A stretch of DNA of 64,000 bases from Mycolicibacterium sp. CBMA 226 (GCF_009729075.1 NZ_VTGY01000012.1:248001-312000), one strand, 5' to 3'; counted from the stretch's first letter, positions 8,984 through 18,578 are shown. Numbers and translations: made by a program. The notes: generated by a model from the sequence alone, not told the origin.

Positions 8984-10195
8984 ATGTCTTTTTCGCTAGA
9001 ACTGTCTGCTGACGTCTGCCAGGTCCGGGACTGGGTTCACGAGTTCGCTGCCGACGTGATCCGTCCGGCTGCCGAAGAGTGGGACGAGCGCGAAGAGACG
9101 CCGTGGCCGATCCTCCAGGAGGCGGCCAAGGTCGGCCTGTACTCCATGGAGTTCTTTGCCACCCAGACCGCCGAGGAAACGGGGCTCGGTATGCCCGTTG
9201 CCGTCGAGGAGCTGTTCTGGGGTGACGCCGGCATTTCGATGTCCATCATGGGCACCGGGCTGGCCGCCGCGTCACTGGCGGCCAACGGGACCTTGGAACA
9301 GCTGGGCGAGTGGCTGCCCCAGATGTACGGCGACATCAACGACCCCAAGCTGGCGGCGTTCTGTTCGTCGGAACCCGGTGCGGGATCGGACGTTTCGGCG
9401 ATCATCACCCGCGCCCGGTACGACGAGGCCACCGACGAATGGGTGCTGAACGGCACCAAGACCTGGGCCTCCAACGGCGGAATCGCCAACGTGCACATCG
9501 TTGTTGCCTCGGTGTACCCGGAACTGGGTTCGCGTGGTCAGGCCAGCTTCATCATTCCGCCGGGCACCAAGGGCTTCAGCCAGGGCCAGAAGTTCAAGAA
9601 GCACGGCATTCGGGCGTCGCACACCGCCGAAGTAGTGCTCGACGACGTCCGGCTGCCGGGCCGGTTGATCGTCGGCGGCCGGGAGAAGTTCGAGGAGCGC
9701 GTGGCCCGCACCCGCGAGGGCAAGAGCTCTGCGGGTCAGGTGGCCATGAAGACTTTCGAGCGGACCCGGCCGACCGTCGGCGCCATGGCACTCGGCGTGT
9801 CCCGGGCGGCGTACGAATACGCGCTGGGCTATGCGCAGGAGCGCGAGCAGTTCGGCCGCAAGATCGGTGACTTCCAGGCCGTCGCGTTCAAGCTGGCCGA
9901 CATGAAGTCCCGGATCGACGCGGCGCGGCTGCTGGTGTGGCGGGCCGGCTGGATGGCGCGCAACAACCAGCCGTTCGAGAATGCCGAAGGCTCCATGGCG
10001 AAGCTCGTCGCCAGCGAGACCGCGGTCTACGTGACCGACGAGGCCATCCAGATTCTGGGCGGCAACGGCTACACCCGCGACTACCCGGTGGAACGGTGGC
10101 ACCGCGACGCCAAGATCTTCACGATCTTCGAGGGCACCAGCGAGATCCAGCGGCTCGTGATGTCCCGCGCGATCACGGGGCTGCCGCTCAAGTAG
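8984..10195 (+). CDS. Acyl-CoA dehydrogenase (FadE type)
   Basis: 403 residues, full length for the family. It oxidises acyl-CoA thioesters to enoyl-CoA using FAD. Visible motifs are CSSEPGAGSDVSAI (substrate/FAD loop), TKTWASNGGIA, REQFGRKIGDFQ, and the C-terminal signature IFEGTSEIQRLVMSR, in which E383 of FEGTSE is in the place of the catalytic base. ATG 8984 was chosen; an in-frame GTG at 8975 is possible. The only clue to substrate is that it stands alone between membrane proteins and an MpaB/TetR pair, so the chain length is unknown. Confidence 0.88.
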   Translation: MSFSLELSADVCQVRDWVHEFAADVIRPAAEEWDEREETPWPILQEAAKVGLYSMEFFATQTAEETGLGMPVAVEELFWGDAGISMSIMGTGLAAASLAANGTLEQLGEWLPQMYGDINDPKLAAFCSSEPGAGSDVSAIITRARYDEATDEWVLNGTKTWASNGGIANVHIVVASVYPELGSRGQASFIIPPGTKGFSQGQKFKKHGIRASHTAEVVLDDVRLPGRLIVGGREKFEERVARTREGKSSAGQVAMKTFERTRPTVGAMALGVSRAAYEYALGYAQEREQFGRKIGDFQAVAFKLADMKSRIDAARLLVWRAGWMARNNQPFENAEGSMAKLVASETAVYVTDEAIQILGGNGYTRDYPVERWHRDAKIFTIFEGTSEIQRLVMSRAITGLPLK

Positions 10196-10199
10196 GGGT

Positions 10200-10225
10200 T
10201 GTTACAGAGTGCAAAATTTGTAACA
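10200..10225. promoter_or_regulatory. Candidate TetR operator upstream of the MpaB-like gene
   Basis: TGTTACA (10200-10206) and TGTAACA (10219-10225) form a perfect 7-bp inverted repeat with a 12-bp spacer. The right arm overlaps the probable -10 box (AACACT, 10222-10227) that lies 7 nt before the ATG at 10235. The TetR gene at 11112 in the same operon is the obvious ligand. Confidence 0.65.
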
Positions 10226-10234
10226 CTGTTCCGC

Positions 10235-11122
10235 ATGACCGATCTTGCGGAACAGTCCGAGCTGTTTGACGAGGCGAGCGGAGCGACGGGGCCGGCCGAC
10301 GCCCTGCCGTTGGGGCCGGACTCACTGGTGTGGAAGTACTTCGGCGACAACCGGATGTACTTGATCGGCCCCCGGCCTGCAGTGCTGCAGAACATGCTGG
10401 CCCAGCTGGGCCAGGGCGTGCTGGACCATTCCGTGTTCTTCGCCGACACCTCGGCGCGGATCAAGCGCTCGTTGCCGCCGATCTTCCGCACGGTGTACGG
10501 CACCGATGACGCCAACACCGGCACGCAGGTCCGCGACTTCCACCGCGAGATCAAAGGCGACATGCCGGACGGCAGCCGCTACCACGCGCTCGACCCGGAG
10601 ACCTACTACTGGGCGCACGCGACGTTCGTCGAGCAGGTGCTGTACTTCGCGGACACCTTCGTCAAACGGCTGAGCGACGCCGAGAAGGAACAGATCTACC
10701 TCGAGTCCAAGACCTGGTACCGCCGCTACGGTGTGAGCGACCGGCCGATGCCGGCCACGTACGCCGAATTCGAAGAGTACTGGGACCGGATGCTGAACGA
10801 GGTGGCGGTGCCGCACAAGACGGCCCGGTACGGCGTCGGCTATGTGACGAAAGGCTTTCCGGCGCCCAAGGCCGTCAACCCGGCGGTGTGGCGCGTCGTC
10901 GCGGTGGTGTTCAACCCGGTGGCGGCGTTCCTGACCACCGGTGGGCTACCGCCGCGGGCGCGGGACCTGCTGGAGCTGCCGTGGTCCGACCGGCAGGAAC
11001 GCGCGTACGAGCTGTTCGCCGCGGCCTGGCGCAGCAAGCCGGTCAACTGGATATGGGACCGGCTGCCGATGTCGGTGCGGTACAACAGCTTTGCGCAGAA
11101 GGGCTACGCGCGTGCCCGCTGA
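10235..11122 (+). CDS. Oxygenase MpaB family protein (DUF2236)
   Basis: 295 residues. The DUF2236/MpaB fold is recognised from [20 protein letters not shown] near the N-terminus, the central [19 protein letters not shown], and the [26 protein letters not shown] block. Relatives include latex-clearing Lcp-type haem oxygenases and the fungal MpaB; the His and Lys/Arg residues expected to frame haem are in these blocks, but the substrate is unknown. The ATG at 10235 follows a candidate operator and -10 box. The next gene, a TetR repressor, overlaps its end by 11 nt. Confidence 0.8.
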   Translation: MTDLAEQSELFDEASGATGPADALPLGPDSLVWKYFGDNRMYLIGPRPAVLQNMLAQLGQGVLDHSVFFADTSARIKRSLPPIFRTVYGTDDANTGTQVRDFHREIKGDMPDGSRYHALDPETYYWAHATFVEQVLYFADTFVKRLSDAEKEQIYLESKTWYRRYGVSDRPMPATYAEFEEYWDRMLNEVAVPHKTARYGVGYVTKGFPAPKAVNPAVWRVVAVVFNPVAAFLTTGGLPPRARDLLELPWSDRQERAYELFAAAWRSKPVNWIWDRLPMSVRYNSFAQKGYARAR

Positions 11123-11723
11123 TGCGACGGCCGCGATCCTTGATGCCGCACTCGTCGAGTTCGAGCAGCACGGCTTCCGCCGCGTTGCCCTCGACGACGT
11201 GGCGCGCCGCGCCGGCGTCAGCCGCACCACCATCTACCGGCGGTTCGCGAACCGTGACGAGCTGGTGGCCGCGGTCGTCGAGCGGGAGAACGTAGTGCTG
11301 TTCGACGGCATTGCGGCAGAGTTGAAAACAGCTGGGCCGCAATCGGATTTGTACGTCGAGGCGTTCACGCTGTCGATCCTGCGATTCCGGCGGCACCGCG
11401 TGCTGAACCGCATGATGATCGACGAACCAGCGCTCGTCATCGAACTCATGCAGCAACATTACGGCGCCGCGGTGGGCCGGATGGCGGCGGCGCTGCGCGT
11501 CATCTTCCCGGACGGCTTCGCCGACCGGATCGGTGAGCAGGCGGTCAACGACCTGGCCGACACCATCCTGCGCTACGCCGCGATGGCGCTGCTGTTGCCG
11601 AGCGTCGAAGCGCTCGACAGCGCCGACGACATCCGTGCTTTCGCCGCAAGGCATTTCGTGCCGAGCCTGCCGGCGGCACTGCAGGGTCAGTCGGGTAAGC
11701 CGGTTGCGGGGTCGATGCGGTAG
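11112..11723 (+). CDS. TetR/AcrR family regulator, partner of the MpaB-like gene
   Basis: 203 residues. The N-terminal helix-turn-helix is typical: [20 protein letters not shown] and then [20 protein letters not shown]. The rest is an all-helical ligand-binding domain with no family-specific motif that I recognise. GTG 11112 lies within the end of the MpaB-like gene. It probably controls the pair through the 10200-10225 palindrome. Its 3' end runs 37 nt into the convergent membrane protein gene. Confidence 0.85.
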   Translation: MPADATAAILDAALVEFEQHGFRRVALDDVARRAGVSRTTIYRRFANRDELVAAVVERENVVLFDGIAAELKTAGPQSDLYVEAFTLSILRFRRHRVLNRMMIDEPALVIELMQQHYGAAVGRMAAALRVIFPDGFADRIGEQAVNDLADTILRYAAMALLLPSVEALDSADDIRAFAARHFVPSLPAALQGQSGKPVAGSMR

Positions 11724-13165
11724 ATGCGCATGTGATACGAACCGGCGCGGATCTCGTGGACCGGCGACCGGCAGATCGTCATCGACATGGCCGGGGCCCG
11801 GGCCGATGACTGCCGCGAATTCGGTTCGCGGTAGTGCTGGCACCCGGAGGCGTCGGTGAACTCCGGCCGCACCGCGACGTAGTAGCTGACCTCGTACCGC
11901 TTGAACACCGTCCACAATGGCCGCTGCTCCCTGATGAGCTTCAGGAAGGCGTGAGACATCATCAGCCCTTCGAGGTGCACCACCGGCTGAGCCATGAGCC
12001 AGGCGGGCGTCCCCGCTACGTCGCCCATGGCGTAGACGCCCGGATGCTGCTCCGCAAAGTCCCTGAGTTGGTGTGCCGCTTGGGAAATGCCGCCTTGCAC
12101 GGGCGCCGGCTGAGCTTCGAAAATGACTGTCGCGCACAGTACCGCCAGGGACAGCACCCCGACCGGCATCCCGACACGCCTGGTCCTCGACGGTGACCGG
12201 GTCAGTTCGACGGCCACCAGCGCGGCGGCCACCCCGAGCGCCATGTTCTCGAAGTAGAAGTACCAGCAGAACATCATCCAGCCGCTCATGACCGACTGCA
12301 GGACCGCATGTACGACCGGAGCCGCGGCCAGCGCCAGCACGATCCGGCGGGCTTCACGGTTCTCGATCCGGCGGGCCAGCGTGACGATCACAGCCACGAC
12401 GGCCGCCAGCTGCATCATGTTCGCGCCGGGGAACGGCAGGTCGACGGCAACGAAGTGCAGATTCGGCGGCAGGTAGACGCCGAGGGACTTGGCGGTCATC
12501 GACGTCGTACAGAAGTGGCCGTAGAAGACCTCGTTGAACCAGGCGTACAGCCCCAGCGGGAACGCCCCCGCCGCTGCTGCCAGCGTGCGCCGCCACCCCC
12601 AGGTGGGGGCGATGGCCGCTAACAGCAACGGCGCCAACATGATTGAGTCGAGGCGGGCGAGCGCCATCAGCGCGCACAGCAGTCCGGCAACCGCGGCGTA
12701 TCTGGTGGACTGCTCGGCGAGTGGCTTACGCGTGAGATGCATGAGCAGCGCAGCCGCGAGGAAGACCGTCAGGGCCGTCTCGAGTCCCCACGCGGCGAAC
12801 GGGGCGATGACGACGGCGGCGACGGCAGCGCCCACGGCGGCCGGAAACCGCCGGCGCGTCACCTGCTGCAGGAACCGCTCGAACAGGAAGAAGAAGCCGA
12901 TCAGCAGGACCGTCACGCTGATGTCGACGCCGGCGAAGAATGCCGGATCGCGGCCGGTGACGGCATAGAGCGCCGACAACCACAAGAACCACAGCGGGTG
13001 ATAGCCATTGGTGGATTCGCCGGGGAAGAACGTAGAACCGGCGCCGTCGACCCAGTTCTGGGCGGCCTTGAGGTAATAGAAGAAGTCGTCGAAGAATCGG
13101 ACTGTCGGATCGAGACCACCGAAGATGCGCCAGAGGCACAGCGCAACGAGCGCGGCGGGAACCAT
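11687..13165 (-). CDS. Polytopic membrane protein, GT-C glycosyltransferase-like
   Basis: 492 residues with roughly ten or more hydrophobic helices and a soluble C-terminal part of about 110 residues. Near the N-terminus, [15 protein letters not shown] followed by [18 protein letters not shown] resembles the Asp-containing first loop of GT-C (polyprenyl-phosphate-sugar using) enzymes, so it may transfer a sugar or serve as an arabinosyl/mannosyltransferase relative. I start it at ATG 13165: the in-frame extension to TTG 13288 uses AT-rich, rare codons unlike the body of the gene. It overlaps the convergent tetR by 37 nt. Confidence 0.7.
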   Translation of the reverse strand: MVPAALVALCLWRIFGGLDPTVRFFDDFFYYLKAAQNWVDGAGSTFFPGESTNGYHPLWFLWLSALYAVTGRDPAFFAGVDISVTVLLIGFFFLFERFLQQVTRRRFPAAVGAAVAAVVIAPFAAWGLETALTVFLAAALLMHLTRKPLAEQSTRYAAVAGLLCALMALARLDSIMLAPLLLAAIAPTWGWRRTLAAAAGAFPLGLYAWFNEVFYGHFCTTSMTAKSLGVYLPPNLHFVAVDLPFPGANMMQLAAVVAVIVTLARRIENREARRIVLALAAAPVVHAVLQSVMSGWMMFCWYFYFENMALGVAAALVAVELTRSPSRTRRVGMPVGVLSLAVLCATVIFEAQPAPVQGGISQAAHQLRDFAEQHPGVYAMGDVAGTPAWLMAQPVVHLEGLMMSHAFLKLIREQRPLWTVFKRYEVSYYVAVRPEFTDASGCQHYREPNSRQSSARAPAMSMTICRSPVHEIRAGSYHMRIYRIDPATGLPD

Positions 13166-13613
13166 CCGATGGATGGCCCAGGTGATTACGCGTTCGTTCG
13201 TATTGGCGCCGGCAAATGTAACGATGTTCCCACCCCCGTAGGAAGCGCAGATAATTCCGCGCAGCCCCCTTGCTGCCGTGGGAAGCAAACCACAATCCGG
13301 GGCGCCTGATGTGCAGATTGACCGAAGTCAATCACGTTGTGCAGGTTGATGTCTCGCTTTCGATAGCGTGAATATTTGCTGAATTCGCCCGGCGTTGTAC
13401 GCATGAATTCGCAGCAATTGATGGGGGCACCTGCGGCGTATGGCGGAATCGAATTCCGCACACGCAGGCCGGTTCCGGCCCACTCTTCGCTGGGGAGCTG
13501 GGTAGCGGTGACGCCAAAGACTCTCGCCCATCCCGAGCGCCGGGTCTCGTCGAGCTTCCGGGTGCCTCGCCGCGATGACCGCGGTGCCGGCGACGGCGGC
13601 CGGAACTGAAACC
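13166..13613. other. 448-bp non-coding gap between the GT-C-like gene and actP
   Basis: No convincing gene. The part 13310-13460 is clearly richer in A/T than the surroundings. It contains a 7-bp hairpin with a CGAA tetraloop (GATTGAC-CGAA-GTCAATC, 13316-13333) and three GAATTC words within 75 bp. It must carry the promoter of the minus-strand GT-C-like gene; a TACATT at about 13209-13214 read on the minus strand is a candidate -10 box. Short open frames in it have no recognisable product. Confidence 0.5.
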
Positions 13614-15245
13614 TCAGTGCGCCAACGGCTTCTCGGCGCCCACCCCGGTGAGTGACCGCACTTCCATCTCGGCGTTGCGTTCCGGGTCACCGGAATCCCG
13701 GCAGCTGAGCGTCCCGATGATGCCGAGCGCGAAGGCCAATGGAATCGACACGATGCCGGGGTTGGCCAGCGGGAAGAACGCGAAGTCGGCGCCCGGGATC
13801 ATCGCGGTCTTACTGCCCGAGACGGCGGGGGAGAACACGATCAGCACGATGGTCGAGATCAGGCCGCCGTACATGCTCCACAACGCGCCGCGGGTGTTGA
13901 ACCGCTTCCAGTACAGCGAGTAGAGGATCGTCGGCAGATTGGCCGCCGCCGCCACGGCGAAGGCCAGGGCCACCAGGAACGCCACGTTCTGGCCGTTGGC
14001 GAGGATGCCGAGCCCGATCGCGAACACGCCCAGCACGACCGCGGTGACGCGGGAGACCCGCACCTGCTCCTCCTCGGTCACGTTGTGCGACTTGAGAACT
14101 GACGCGTAGATGTCGTGCGCGAACGACGCCGATGCCGTGATGGTGAGGCCAGCGACGACCGCGAGGATCGTCGCGAACGCCACAGCCGAGATGACGCCGA
14201 GCAGGACCACCCCACCGAGTTCGAACGCCAGCAGCGGGGCCGCGGAGTTCACGCCGCCGGCGGCCTTGAGAATCCGGTCCGGACCCACCAGGGCGGCGGC
14301 GCCGTAGCCGAGCACCAACGTGAACAGGTAGAAGGCGCCGATCAACGCGATGGCCCAAACCACCGACCGCCGAGCCTCTTTCGCGGTGGGCACGGTGTAG
14401 AAGCGCATCAGCACGTGCGGCAGGCCGGCGGTGCCGAGTACCAGCGCCAGGGCCAGCGAGACGAAGTTGATCTTCGAGGTGAGCGAACCGCCGTACTGTG
14501 CGCCGGGGGCCAGGACGTCGCGGCTGGAGACGCCCTTGGTGGTGGCGTGCGAGATGGCCGACTGCGCCGAACCGAGGATGTCGGAGAAGTTGAACCCGAA
14601 CTTGCCGAGCACCATGACCGTCATCAGGGCGGCGCCGGTGATCAGCAGCACGGCTTTGATGATCTGCACCCACGTGGTGCCTTTCATACCGCCGACCAGG
14701 ACGTAGACGATCATCAGGACGCCGACGACGGCGATCACGATCGACTGGCCGCCGCGGCTCTTCACGTCGAGCAATAGGGCGACCAGACCGCCCGCCCCGG
14801 CCATCTGGGCCAGGAGGTAGAACAGCGACACCGTCAGCGTCGAGGTGGCCGCTGCCAGCCGGACCGGGCGTTGCCGGAGCCGGAAGCTCAGCACGTCGGC
14901 CATGGTGAATCTGCCTGTGTTGCGCAGCAATTCGGCGACGAGCAGCAGTGCCACCAGCCAGGCGACCAGGAAGCCGATGGAGTACAGGAAGCCGTCGTAG
15001 CCGTAGACGGCGATGGCGCCGGCGATGCCGAGGAAGCTCGCGGCCGACAGGTAGTCGCCGGCGATGGCGATACCGTTCTGTGGGCCGGAGAAGCCGCGGC
15101 CGCCGGTGAAGAACTCGTCGGCGGTGGCGTTGCGCTTGCTGGCCTTGATCACCACGACCATCGTCACGACGACGAACACGCTGAAGATGCCGATGTTGGC
15201 GACGGGGTTGCCGACCGTGGCGGCGGCGAGAACCGTGGTGTTCAT
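13614..15245 (-). CDS. actP: Cation/acetate symporter, sodium:solute symporter family
   Basis: 543 residues with about 13 hydrophobic helices. SSS-family signatures include DEFFTGGRGFSGPQNGIAIA (start of helix 2 region), GDYLSAASFLGIAGAIA and LNAAAL-like substrate loops; it matches the ActP subfamily that takes up acetate and other short carboxylates with Na+ or H+. It begins exactly at the yjcH stop (TGATG, one base shared), so the two are translated together as in E. coli yjcH-actP. No acs gene is adjacent. Confidence 0.88.
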   Translation of the reverse strand: MNTTVLAAATVGNPVANIGIFSVFVVVTMVVVIKASKRNATADEFFTGGRGFSGPQNGIAIAGDYLSAASFLGIAGAIAVYGYDGFLYSIGFLVAWLVALLLVAELLRNTGRFTMADVLSFRLRQRPVRLAAATSTLTVSLFYLLAQMAGAGGLVALLLDVKSRGGQSIVIAVVGVLMIVYVLVGGMKGTTWVQIIKAVLLITGAALMTVMVLGKFGFNFSDILGSAQSAISHATTKGVSSRDVLAPGAQYGGSLTSKINFVSLALALVLGTAGLPHVLMRFYTVPTAKEARRSVVWAIALIGAFYLFTLVLGYGAAALVGPDRILKAAGGVNSAAPLLAFELGGVVLLGVISAVAFATILAVVAGLTITASASFAHDIYASVLKSHNVTEEEQVRVSRVTAVVLGVFAIGLGILANGQNVAFLVALAFAVAAAANLPTILYSLYWKRFNTRGALWSMYGGLISTIVLIVFSPAVSGSKTAMIPGADFAFFPLANPGIVSIPLAFALGIIGTLSCRDSGDPERNAEMEVRSLTGVGAEKPLAH

Positions 15246-15586
15246 CAGGCGCCCTCGAGTTCGTCACGGATGGCGGCAGCCCGCGGATCGAGCTCCCGAT
15301 TGGCGAAGCGCACGTACAGCCCGGTGATCACGAACGTCGTCAGGAACTGGCCCAACCCGATCAGCAGCCCGACGTTGATGTTGCCGAACACCCGGATGGC
15401 CATGAAGTCATGGGCGAAGGCGCCCAGCGCGACGTAGAGGCCGTACCACAGCAGGAAGAACGCCGTCATCGGAAACACGAAGCGGCGCAGCCTGGTACGC
15501 AACTCCTGGAACTCGGGGCTGGCCTGCATGGCGAGGAACTGCTCCCCGGTGGGGACAGCGTGTTCGGGAATGTCGGTTGCGGACAC
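15245..15586 (-). CDS. yjcH: DUF485 (YjcH-type) membrane protein of the acetate uptake pair
   Basis: 113 residues. DUF485 proteins have two transmembrane helices; here they lie at about 39-58 and 68-92, with an arginine-rich link TRLRRFVFPMTAF before helix 1 and FANRELDP after helix 2. The start is GTG at 15586. The stop and the actP start share one base. The protein is thought to partner the SSS symporter, but its role is not established. Confidence 0.85.
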   Translation of the reverse strand: MSATDIPEHAVPTGEQFLAMQASPEFQELRTRLRRFVFPMTAFFLLWYGLYVALGAFAHDFMAIRVFGNINVGLLIGLGQFLTTFVITGLYVRFANRELDPRAAAIRDELEGA

Positions 15587-15701
15587 TGCGGCTCCTGGCA
15601 GTTGGCTGTGAGCTGACAGCGCAGAACTTAATTGAGAGCCGGGCTGTTCGTGACCGGTATCGCGGTCTGTTCACCGAACACGCTTCTGGTGAGGCTGCGC
15701 G

Positions 15702-15707
15702 TACGGT
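15702..15707 (+). promoter_or_regulatory. Candidate -10 box for the leaderless PcaC-like gene
   Basis: TACGGT fits TANNNT and ends 7 nt before the ATG at 15715, so transcription would begin at or next to the start codon. Confidence 0.5.
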
Positions 15708-15714
15708 CTGCAGC

Positions 15715-16107
15715 ATGACCAGCGAGCCAGCATCGGCGTTCGACGCCGGCATCACCACCCGCCGCGCAGTGATGGGCGACGAGTTCGTCGACCGCGCACT
15801 GGCGCGCACCAACGGCACCGAATCGGAACCCATTCAGCGCTTCGTCACCGAGCACGTCTGGGATGCGGTGTGGAACCGGCCGGGCCTGAGCCGGCGCGAC
15901 CGCAGCCTGCTCAACCTCGGCATGCTGACGGCTCTGCGCGCCCACGAAGAACTCGCCGGCCACGTCCGGGGCGGTCTCAACAATGGCCTCACCCGGGACG
16001 AGATCGTCGAGGCGATCATCCACGCCACGGGCTACTGCGGCGCGCCCGCGGCGCTGAGCGCGATGCGCGTCGTGCAGCAGGTGCTCGACGAAACGGGTCC
16101 GGCGTAG
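15715..16107 (+). CDS. Carboxymuconolactone decarboxylase family protein (PcaC-like)
   Basis: 130 residues, matching the gamma-carboxymuconolactone decarboxylase length. Typical blocks are RRAVMGDEFVDRALARTN, FVTEHVWDAVWNRPGLSRRDRSLLNLGM and HVRGGLNNGLTRDEIVEAIIH followed by GYCGAPAAL. The CxxC peroxidase motif of AhpD relatives is absent, which points to the decarboxylase branch of beta-ketoadipate metabolism, but no pca genes are near. ATG 15715 is preceded by TACGGT (15702-15707) 7 nt upstream, a likely leaderless promoter. Confidence 0.8.
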   Translation: MTSEPASAFDAGITTRRAVMGDEFVDRALARTNGTESEPIQRFVTEHVWDAVWNRPGLSRRDRSLLNLGMLTALRAHEELAGHVRGGLNNGLTRDEIVEAIIHATGYCGAPAALSAMRVVQQVLDETGPA

Positions 16108-16128
16108 CCACGAGCGGCCGAAGACAGA

Positions 16129-17130
16129 TCAGGCCCGTGCCGCCGCCAACGCCGGCTGCGCGGCCGTGATGAAGGCTTCGAGTTCGGCGGGGATATCAGG
16201 GCCCGTTGGCTGGTAGATCACTTCGGTGATGCCCTGCTCTGCGTAGTGACTGAGTTGTTCGGCGACGTCGCCGGCCAGGCCGGTCACGGTGGTGGCGGGA
16301 ATTGCCTGCCAGGCGCCGGCCGCCCACGCGGCCTGGTCGGCGGCGTTGAGGTCGGTGAGATGCTGGTCGTGAACGGCAAGGTGGCGTTGCTCCCGCGGCA
16401 CGGCCTCGATGTGATCGAGCCAGGCTCGGCCGCCCGGTAGCGTGGTGACGTCGCCGCCGAATTCATACGCTGCGTGATACGCGAGCGCATTGCCGGGACC
16501 GGCGGCCGCGCGCACCCGGGGCGAGTCCAGTTCCTCGCCGACGGACATCACTGTGCCGTGGATGCCCAGGGTCGACCAGGCGAAGTCACGCGCGCTGGCG
16601 ACCTCACCGTTGACGGAGAACAGCCCGTCCGGGAGTTCGGCCGCGACCGCGATCCCCTTGGGGCCCAACGCCGAAATCAGTACCGGGATGTCCAGGCCTT
16701 GCAGCTGAGGCGGATGCAGCATCTGCAATGTCGCCCCGTTCCAGGTGACCTGCTTTCCGGTCAGGAGCGCGCGGAACGTCTGGACGTAGTCGCGAAGGTA
16801 GGCCCAGGTGGTCGGTGTCATGTCCAAAGCGCGGGCCCCGGCGAATCCGGTACCGAACGCCACTGCGACGCGCCCCGGTGCCAGTGCGGCGAGTGCTGCC
16901 GCTGCCGAGGCATTGACCATCGGGTGCCGCAGGGTGGGGACCAAAACCCCTGGGCCCAATCCGATCTGCGTGGTCTGCGCTGCCGTCAGTGCGAGCATCA
17001 TCCACACGTCGGGACTTTGATGGGGTGTGTCGAACAACCACGCCCGCGTGTAGCCGAGTTCTTCGGCGATGGCGATATGTTGCGGGGACTGCATGGACGT
17101 GGCGAACTGCGCCGAAAGTGTAAGAGTCAC
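16129..17130 (-). CDS. LLM class (luciferase-like) flavin/F420-dependent oxidoreductase
   Basis: 333 residues with the TIM-barrel luciferase-like pattern: AEELGYTRAWLFDTPHQSPDVW near the N-terminus, IGLGPGVLVPTLRHP for the second strand-loop, and VLISALGPKGIAVAAELPDG in the centre. In mycobacteria this family usually uses F420 or FMN. The substrate is unknown. GTG 17130 overlaps the stop of the SnoaL-like gene (4 nt). It is the last gene of the minus-strand operon that begins with the SDR at 19792. Confidence 0.8.
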   Translation of the reverse strand: MTLTLSAQFATSMQSPQHIAIAEELGYTRAWLFDTPHQSPDVWMMLALTAAQTTQIGLGPGVLVPTLRHPMVNASAAAALAALAPGRVAVAFGTGFAGARALDMTPTTWAYLRDYVQTFRALLTGKQVTWNGATLQMLHPPQLQGLDIPVLISALGPKGIAVAAELPDGLFSVNGEVASARDFAWSTLGIHGTVMSVGEELDSPRVRAAAGPGNALAYHAAYEFGGDVTTLPGGRAWLDHIEAVPREQRHLAVHDQHLTDLNAADQAAWAAGAWQAIPATTVTGLAGDVAEQLSHYAEQGITEVIYQPTGPDIPAELEAFITAAQPALAAARA

Positions 17131-17552
17131 GGCAGTTCATCTCCAGGTGTGGGTTCAGGGAACCGGTCGCCGAACATCGGTAGGCCACTTTGGGATTGGT
17201 CGGCAGTCGCCTCATCCTGCAGGACGTCCCAGTGTTCGGCGAGCCGGCCGTTGTGCATGCGGACGATGTCGACAGCGATCCAGTTTGCCGGTCGGCCCGT
17301 GTTGGAGAAGCGGCCGTGCAGCATGACGTAGTCGCCGTCGGCGACGGCCAGGGCGTTCTCGTACCGCAGATCATCCGGCGCGGCCCTGATGAGGTCGAAC
17401 AACCCGGCCCGTCCGGGACCGATGTGCGCGCTGTGCTGCACGTAGTCCGGTGACCAAAAACGTTCGGCCGCAACGTAGTCGCGCTTGTTGAACAGGGTGT
17501 CGAACGCTTCCAGGACGATGGCCTTGTGGTTGCGTTCGGTATCGGTGGGCAT
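17127..17552 (-). CDS. SnoaL-like / NTF2-like ester cyclase family protein
   Basis: 141 residues of the SnoaL fold, with FNKRDYVAAERFWSPDYVQHSAHIGPGR, YVMLHGRFSNTG and IVRMHNGRLAEHWDVLQDE. These are the usual His/Asp-lined pocket positions of predicted cyclases or hydratases. It overlaps the LLM gene by 4 nt and begins 25 nt after the VOC gene, which places it in the same redox operon. It could bind a small lactone or aromatic compound; nothing more specific is visible. Confidence 0.75.
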   Translation of the reverse strand: MPTDTERNHKAIVLEAFDTLFNKRDYVAAERFWSPDYVQHSAHIGPGRAGLFDLIRAAPDDLRYENALAVADGDYVMLHGRFSNTGRPANWIAVDIVRMHNGRLAEHWDVLQDEATADQSQSGLPMFGDRFPEPTPGDELP

Positions 17553-17577
17553 GACGTGGACCTCCTGGTCGGTGTGT

Positions 17578-17934
17578 TCAGCCAGCGACCAAGTCGAATT
17601 CGTTGCCCTCAGGGTCGGTGAAGCTGATCCATTGGTTGTTGTTTTCGCTGAGCGCGCGTACTTGCTGGGCTCCGAGCTGGGTGAGCCGGTCGGCTTCGGC
17701 CTCGATGTCGACGGCTTTGAGGTCGAGGTGGACGCGGTTCTTGACGGTCTTGCCCTCGGGGACGCGATGGAACATCAGGAGCGGGCCGCGCGCGGGGTCA
17801 CCGTCGGCGGGGATGGCGGCGAATTGTTCGGTGGCACCGTCGGAGACGTTGCGACGCAACGCTTGTGCCCAGAACTGGGCGAGCTCGCTGGGATTGTGGG
17901 CGTCGAAGCTGATGCCGAGCAGTTGGGTACTCAT
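17578..17934 (-). CDS. VOC (glyoxalase/dioxygenase fold) family protein
   Basis: 118 residues with two beta-alpha-beta-beta-beta units: LLGISFDAHNPSELAQFWAQAL at the start and NRVHLDLKAVDIEAEADRL in the second half, ending in SFTDPEGNEFDLVAG. H66-L-D and the terminal EFDL are in places where metal ligands occur in VOC enzymes. It is translationally coupled to the upstream TetR gene through a 4-nt overlap. Function within the operon unknown; glyoxalase-type detoxification is one possibility. Confidence 0.75.
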   Translation of the reverse strand: MSTQLLGISFDAHNPSELAQFWAQALRRNVSDGATEQFAAIPADGDPARGPLLMFHRVPEGKTVKNRVHLDLKAVDIEAEADRLTQLGAQQVRALSENNNQWISFTDPEGNEFDLVAG

Positions 17935-18578
17935 GAGTGTTCCTTCGTTGGCGGGGTGGTCGGGTGAGCTTGGGGCTGGCGCCGGCTACCGGATGGCAGC
18001 GCGGCGTCCAGCAGTGCGGTGACCGCGGCGCGAGCCGCGACGGCGATGGACGGGTCGCGGTCCATCTGTGCGCTGAGGATGGCGCCGTCGTAGATCATGT
18101 GCAGTTGGCGTCCCAACGTCGCCGGGTCAGGTGCCCCGGCCGCTTCTACGAGGTCGGTGAACAGGTTCCGGATATCGGCGCGGTAGGAGTCGGCGGCATG
18201 CTCGATGGCTCCGCCGGGTGGGGCTTCGGCGCTGGCCGAGATGAATGCGCAGCCACGAAAATTGGGTTGGGCAAGCATTTCGGCTTGGGCATCGAATATC
18301 GCGTACACGCGGGCAACGGGGTCGGTGTGTTGTTGGACGGCATCGGTCAGGCGCGCCATCGTGCCCGCGTGCCGGTTGTCCAGGTAGGCCTCGATCAGTT
18401 CCTCTTTGCTTCCGAAGGAGTTGTACAGCGACGCCTTCGCGACCCCGGCGCGTTCGATGATCCGGTCGATGCCGACGGTGTGGACACCTTCGTCGTAGAA
18501 CAGTTCATCGGCCGCGTCGAGGAGGCGCTGGCGGGCCGAGCGGCCCGAGCGCCCCTGCGTCGGTGCGGTTGTCATCAT
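17931..18578 (-). CDS. TetR/AcrR family regulator inside the SDR-Ddn operon
   Basis: 215 residues. The DNA-binding part reads RQRLLDAADELFYDEGVHTV and then DRIIERAGVAKASLYNSFGSKEEL. The ligand domain contains NFRGCAFISASAEAPPGG, a Cys-bearing motif common in the AcrR/NemR-like group that senses electrophiles through cysteine. This agrees with the TAGACC/GTCTA operator upstream of the operon (19809-19824). It overlaps both the Ddn-like gene and the VOC gene by 4 nt, so the repressor is made with its targets. Confidence 0.85.
   Translation of the reverse strand: MMTTAPTQGRSGRSARQRLLDAADELFYDEGVHTVGIDRIIERAGVAKASLYNSFGSKEELIEAYLDNRHAGTMARLTDAVQQHTDPVARVYAIFDAQAEMLAQPNFRGCAFISASAEAPPGGAIEHAADSYRADIRNLFTDLVEAAGAPDPATLGRQLHMIYDGAILSAQMDRDPSIAVAARAAVTALLDAALPSGSRRQPQAHPTTPPTKEHS

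Noticed and set aside
13166..13288. N-terminal extension of the GT-C-like protein to TTG 13288
   Set aside because: The 41 extra codons are AT-rich and use codons rare in the window (AGG, GGA, ATT, GTT, ACA); the hydrophobic protein begins naturally at ATG 13165.
15605..15620. Near-palindrome with a TGTGA half-site upstream of yjcH-actP, considered as a CRP site
   Set aside because: Only one half matches TGTGA-N6-TCACA; the other half and spacing fail.
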